Source: Strigops habroptila (taxonomy: Eukaryota > Chordata > Aves > Psittaciformes > Psittacidae). Taken from it: DNA of 64,000 nucleotides. The stretch spans positions 27,157,685 through 27,221,684 of the forward strand of contig NC_044301.2 of NCBI RefSeq assembly GCF_004027225.2, written 5' to 3'. A program made the translations under genes and the position numbers. The notes under the pieces are model-generated. The model ran no database searches. It was not told the DNA's origin and saw nothing but the letters and a program-made list of their open reading frames with translations. Positions 57,367-64,000 of this stretch are shown here, piece after piece. Position 1 is the first letter of the stretch, and each line of letters begins with the position of its first letter.

Positions 57367-60300
57367 GTAAACATGCAGTGGATTAGAATTGGGGTTGCTG
57401 GGGAGATGTGGAGGTGCGGAGGCAAATGTTGTTTCTAAAATGTCCTGTGATTTTAGGTTCATTTAATGGGAATAATGTATAGATCATGGGTGGTAGTTCC
57501 TCTTCATTTACGTGGCAAAGTGATCATCAGACAGGTCTTCATGCTGGCAGTTCTGAACCTCAGATTATTATTCTGCAGGTTCCCCCACATCTGCTATTTT
57601 TAGACCAATTCTGGTGACTTTCAGCTCTTGTTGTTCATAGTTGCACATCTTTGAGGTAAGCAGATGACATCTTTGTACAGTCCTGCATACTGTCTTATCC
57701 ACCTGAGATACATCAGATTCTGAACTGCTCTTAGGTTTTGAGTTAAATCTCTGCTAGATTTGTTCCTCAGCTTGCTTATTTTCTGGGAAATACAGGCTTT
57801 TCAAGGAATAGAAGCAATAACAGATTAAAAAGTGCTTGCAGTTGACCTGCAGTGAAAGAATTGTCTGTCTGTTGGGTTTGTTTGGTTTTGGTTTTGTTTT
57901 GGGGTTATTTTGGGGGGGTAGTATTTTTGTTTTGGTTGGGGTTTTTTTATTTTATTTCTTTTGTCTTCCTGAGATCCTTTAAAAATCTAAACTTTAAAAA
58001 GATGAAAATTATGGTGGTCTGAAATCTGATATTTACCCTCTTCCTTGTAAAGGAGGGTAGAAGGATTGCTTTGCAGATACCAAAAGCAGTCTTGAGGATC
58101 ATCTCAGATTACTAATGTTACAGTTGGTTGCTGTACAGCTCTGAGATAGGAGTTTGATGCTTCATTTCCTCAAATTTGTAGCAAGTTCTAAAATGACTTT
58201 AGGGACACTTCATACCAGCTGTTGTCTTTGTTTCTTTGTGAATAAGAGCAGAGATTTGAGTAAGCTTATGGACTTTTTGTGGAACCTAAGATCTGGACAC
58301 CAATACTTATGAAGCCTAGTGCAAACTGTGTAGTCAAATCCTCTAGTGGCTCTAAAATAATCTGGCTTCTTCTGACCAATATAAGCAGTGCTTCTTTGGC
58401 CTTTTGCATACTCTAGGGTTTTTTTGTGACACACCATGTGCTCTGAAACAAGTGACACTGCTTCTCTCCTGTTCTTTCTCCTCTTTTCAGGCTTAGGTAA
58501 ATGTGTTATTAATTGTAAAATACAGTATTCTGACAACTAGTGTATTTGTCAGAGCACAGTAGAACAGCTGTTTATTGATCACTAGAACAAATTTAATACA
58601 GTAAACTGGCAGAAGCAGCAATGTGCTGAGCAATTGCACACTGCTACAGGTCACAGGTTTGAAAGGCAATTGTATGATTGTATGTAACTCAGAGGTGAAA
58701 CCTTGAACTATGACACATTCCCAGGGATTAACATGAAAGATCATTTACAACTATGGCATTCAGATGGCCAAATTTTCACTCTAATTATTCAAACCTCTAT
58801 GCTGGATTAAAACTTATTAAAGACTGGGGGGGAAGGTGTATTCTCAAGAATGCTGTAAGGGAAGATACAAACTAATAAACAAACAAAAAATAGTCTTACT
58901 AGGAGAAGGAATAAAGATCTTCATTTGAAACTATTTCTGCTTTGGAAGTAGCAAACCAAGAAATAGGTATGCTGACAGAACTAGTTATTTCTGTTTCAAT
59001 TCCAAGACTTCAGAACGTACTTGTTTCATATTTCCAAAATATGGTCCCAGTGGCTGGAAAATGACAGCTGAGCTGCAAGAAATTGAAGTAAATGTAACAA
59101 AAATCCTCAGAGTATGAAAATGATAGAAGGAAGTCAGAGTCATCCCTGTGGCTGGGAGCAGAAGGGTCATGTATCCCTTCAAGGTTACACAAGAATAAGC
59201 CTGTCTTTTTTTAGAAAGCCTCAGGACAAATATATGCCCCAGTGTATTCCACAGTGATTTAATTATATAATTTTTTTTCTCCCAAAACTAGAAATTGTAA
59301 CTTTGGATTTGGAGTTACCACTGGAGTTTATGCTTTACCAGTGAATTGGATCTAGAGTTTTTTGAATGGAAATAAACTTGTCATTTTTCTGAGGCTGCAC
59401 TGATTCTGTCCTGGGTGGTCCCCTCTCCTCTGAGTATATTTCCTTGAAGCTCACTGGTTTGCTTTTTGCAGCATGGGCAGAGGGAGAAATGACTAGTGAA
59501 GACAACAGGTTGGAATTAAACAAAACTGGTCAGAGACCTGATTAGTATGCTGCATTTTATTTACAGAAATCTCTGGTTCTGGTAGGATGGGACACTCCTG
59601 GTAGACCATTCAGATTATATACCGCTGCATTAGTGTGATGTGTGTGGGCACAACAGCTGTAGGCAGGGCTCCTGGCCTCTGTATGAAGTCCCTAAAAGTA
59701 GGCACAGTGTGCAAGGACATACTGGAAGCACTGCACCTCTGCTTCTTGAACTTTCTTGCACTGAAATGCAAGTTTGAGATGTAAGGGAGCATGGCTGCTG
59801 AGTGACCAGTCCTGGCTTTGTCCCCTGCAATTTCTTTAGGTGTTTCCCTCCTCTACTGGAATTGATTTCTCGGGCTTTGTCTCCTAGAAGATAAGTTTTT
59901 ACCCTGGACATGAAAATGGGTGGAAATGCAGTACAAAGCCCTTCTTCCCCCACTCACCCCACCCCCCCCCATAGATGGCATTTGCCAAAATCCTAATATA
60001 TATTCTCAGAATTGGTTTTCTATAAACAGGTTTTTTGTTGGTGTGGTGGTTTTATTGGTTTTTTTTGTGGGGTGTTTGGTTGTGTTTTGTGTGTGGGTTT
60101 GGTAGGGTGGTTTTGGTTTGGTTTTTTTTTTTTTGTGTTGTTATTTTTTGTTTGTTTGTTTGTGGGGATTTTTTGGGGTGGGGTGTGGTGGGTGTGTGAG
60201 TTTAGTTTTGGCCCAAAGAAGGCTTTTCTGAAAGAAGTGGACAAACTTTCAAGCAATCTATGTTGGCTTAATAAGGTATTAAGGAAAGGCGATAAATTGA

Positions 60301-61548
60301 GGCTCTTGGTCCAAAGCAATTTCTTGCAGTCTTTTCTAATTTGATTTAAAATGCAGGAAGACTTTTAAATGGATGAATTGAAATGTGCAGATTTGATGGG
60401 GCAAAGTATTACAAAGCAGTGGGTTGGTTCTGCCCTCTGGCAGCCTGGTTCTGCAGAAACAGAGCAGGCGTGCAACAGGGAATGCTATCCAGCCTTGTTG
60501 GTGTACTGGGAATGGGACCAAGTGCTGGGTGTTGGTAGAAAAATCATGTACTCTTTTTAGCCAGTGTGCCACATGGCTCATATATGGTGTATGAAATGCA
60601 GTGCTTTGCAAGTAGAAAAGGGGTATATGCTTCTCTTACCCCTTCTCATGGTCAGAAAAAATCAAGGGAAGTCTCTAGGCAATGACTTTAAACTTATCAC
60701 TGTCATTCAGGCAGCGTAGCACTGGGTCAAGCTGAACAGGAGCCAGCATGTTACACTGAGCTGTATGAACAAGTAGCAGTCACAGTGACAAAATAAACAA
60801 GCTTACAGTTATTATAAGGGGGGACACATCTTTCTTGGAGTATAATCTGGTTTTGTAGAGTGCTGAGAGAAGAAACAGTCCTTATGATGGCTATTCTATA
60901 CCTACATGCAACTGTGTAACATCTGCATCTCACATATGGAAGCCTGATCAGCCCACAAGTCTCCCTAGTATAGTCAACTTATTCCCAGATATCTCTCATA
61001 AAACCCTTTTCTCCCCCAGCTTTCTGCTCACTGGTGCATAATGTTTATAGTTATCTTATTCGTGTGTTGTCCAGCAGGTACACCCAGACTGCAAGGAAAC
61101 AGAAATCCCTGTGGTAAGTTCCCAAGTACCTGTGTGCACTGGATCATGTTACTGAAAATCTCCGGAAGTAGTGTTCCTATGACTTTCTGTACTCAGAGGT
61201 GACAAGTAAACTTGGGGTGAAGGAAACAACCTCCATGTTTCCTCTGAGGTACAGGGCTTGACTATATCATAAGGTTTGGCATTGAAAGGTTTTCCTCCAC
61301 TGATAGGAGAGGGTATATTGTGAAGAATCTGTGCTGTCGATAGTTGTTTTAAGGGTAAAAAGAGTATAGTGGGAGTCAGACTGTGTGCACTGCTTGGTTT
61401 CATCCTAACAGTGAATAACTTCCCAAGGGCAGTATAGAAAGGCTCTCAGATTAATTACATGGGGTATCCTGGTGCTGCGCTAGCCAGAAACAGGATGCGG
61501 GGATGCAGAAGATGACCGTTAACCTAGCCTCTGTTTTTTCCCCTTTAG
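57367..61548. other. UBAP1 intron 4, with T/G-rich tracts
   Basis: 4.2-kb intron. T/G-rich low-complexity tracts lie at 57870-57960 and 60035-60205 on the sense strand. The 110-codon frame at 60012-60344 is made largely of this tract (F, V, G, W only) and is not a gene. No ERV or CR1 copy recognised. Confidence 0.5.
60035..60205. repeat. T/G-rich low-complexity tract
   Basis: About 170 bases nearly all T and G on the plus strand, with runs such as T12, (GTTT)n and several G3-G4 groups. It resembles the tracts at 11169-11232 and 57870-57960 and the complement at 21070-21190. Confidence 0.8.
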
Positions 61549-61746
61549 GTAACACACCAAAATTTCCCAGTGTCTAAAGTGCCCAATAACATCAGCTGTG
61601 CAAAGTGGTCAGGTGGCCCTGCTCCAGAGCTACAGCAGGCTCTCTCTGCTAGTGAGAGGCAGTGCATAGAGACGGTTGTCAACATGGGGTACTCACCTGA
61701 GAATGTCCTGAAAGCCATGAAGAAGAAGGGACAGAACATAGACCAG
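61549..61746 (+). CDS. UBAP1: UBAP1 exon 5: first UBA of SOUBA domain
   Basis: 198 bases, 66 codons, acceptor TTTAG at 61548, donor CAG|GTAAGA at 61746/61747. It encodes residues 364-429, with the first ubiquitin-associated helix bundle: '[29 protein letters not shown]' (read in two parts), including the MGY loop typical of UBA domains. In UBAP1 this starts the solenoid of overlapping UBA domains (SOUBA) that binds ubiquitin. The preceding 25 residues are linker. Confidence 0.95.
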
Positions 61747-63596
<1,850 letters not shown>

Positions 63597-64000
63597 ATAG
63601 AATCATAGAATAGTTAGGGTTGGAAAGGACCTTAAGATCATTTAGTTCCAACCCCCCTGCCATGGGCAGGGACACCTCACACTAAACCATGTCACCCAAG
63701 ACTCCATCCAACCTGGCCTTGAACACTGCCAGGGATGGAGCATTCACAACTTCCTTGGGCAACCCATTCCAGTGCCTCACCACCCTCAGAGTAAAGAACT
63801 TCTTCCTTATATCTAACCTAAACTTCCCCTGTTTAAGTTTGAACCCATTCCCCCTTGTCCTATCACTACAGTCTCTAATGAAGAGTCCCTCCCCAGCATC
63901 ATCCTCGTGGCCCTCCTCTGGACTTGCTCCAACAGCTCCATGTCCTTCTTATGTTGAGGACACCAGAACTGTACACAATACTCCAAGTTAGGTCTCATGA
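63597..64000 (-). mobile_element. CR1 LINE 3' fragment, runs off window
   Basis: Minus-orientation CR1 starting with its octamer tail at 63597 and covering the 3' UTR and the ORF2 C-terminal part. A deletion at about 63900 joins the 'ccctccccagcatc' part to 'atcctcgtggccctcc', skipping roughly 120 bp present in other copies. The left (5') portion continues past the window. Confidence 0.9.

Noticed and set aside
60012-60344. 110-codon frame over the T/G-rich tract
   Set aside because: Composed almost wholly of Phe, Val, Gly and Trp from low-complexity DNA.

Overview
The window is vertebrate nuclear DNA, almost certainly from a bird. It has a spliced GC-rich-promoter gene, many CR1 LINE copies whose 3' ends carry the usual 'atagaatcatag' octamer tail, and a dense set of related endogenous retroviruses (ERVs). 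No prokaryotic gene, tRNA gene or CRISPR array is visible.

The only host gene I can support is UBAP1 (ubiquitin-associated protein 1, an ESCRT-I subunit), on the + strand and running off the right end. Its CpG-island promoter and non-coding exon 1 lie near 0.8-1.2 kb. The start codon is in a 41-base exon at 23.7 kb, and further coding exons are at 50.3, 56.4, 61.5 and 63.2 kb. All junctions have GT/AG signals and stay in frame, giving 463 residues; the last part of the ubiquitin-binding domain lies beyond the window. Intron 1 is about 22.5 kb and intron 2 about 26.6 kb, both swollen by transposable elements.

The repeats are of two kinds. At least fourteen CR1 fragments lie in both orientations; the best are 43113-47472 (ORF1 and ORF2 remains) and 50528-53665 (a 584-codon ORF2 block). 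One ERV family accounts for most of the rest: LTRs of roughly 550-575 bp (TGTCCTGG...CACGACA), a tRNA-Lys(1,2)-type primer-binding site, a hydrophobic pre-gag frame, a gag with a decapeptide repeat, a DTGA protease, a YIDD reverse transcriptase and an integrase, but no env. These fall into two complexes, 11.5-20.1 kb and 33.3-49.0 kb, plus a small one at 54.6-56.1 kb, with insertions inside insertions. In the first complex a younger element (13701-19029, minus) sits in the gag repeat of an older one with a perfect 5-bp target duplication (AGTGT), and it in turn carries a CR1.

The most unusual observation is a stretch of about 70 nt, present in four ERV copies between the primer-binding site and gag, that closely resembles the 5' half of vertebrate 5S ribosomal RNA including the box A region. 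In at least one copy it is read as part of the gag frame. Two copies retain a more 5S-like sequence; the other two share both derived changes there and a premature gag stop, so the module looks ancestral to this ERV family and partly decayed. Everything here was read by eye; similarity to named families rests on remembered family features, not on a search.
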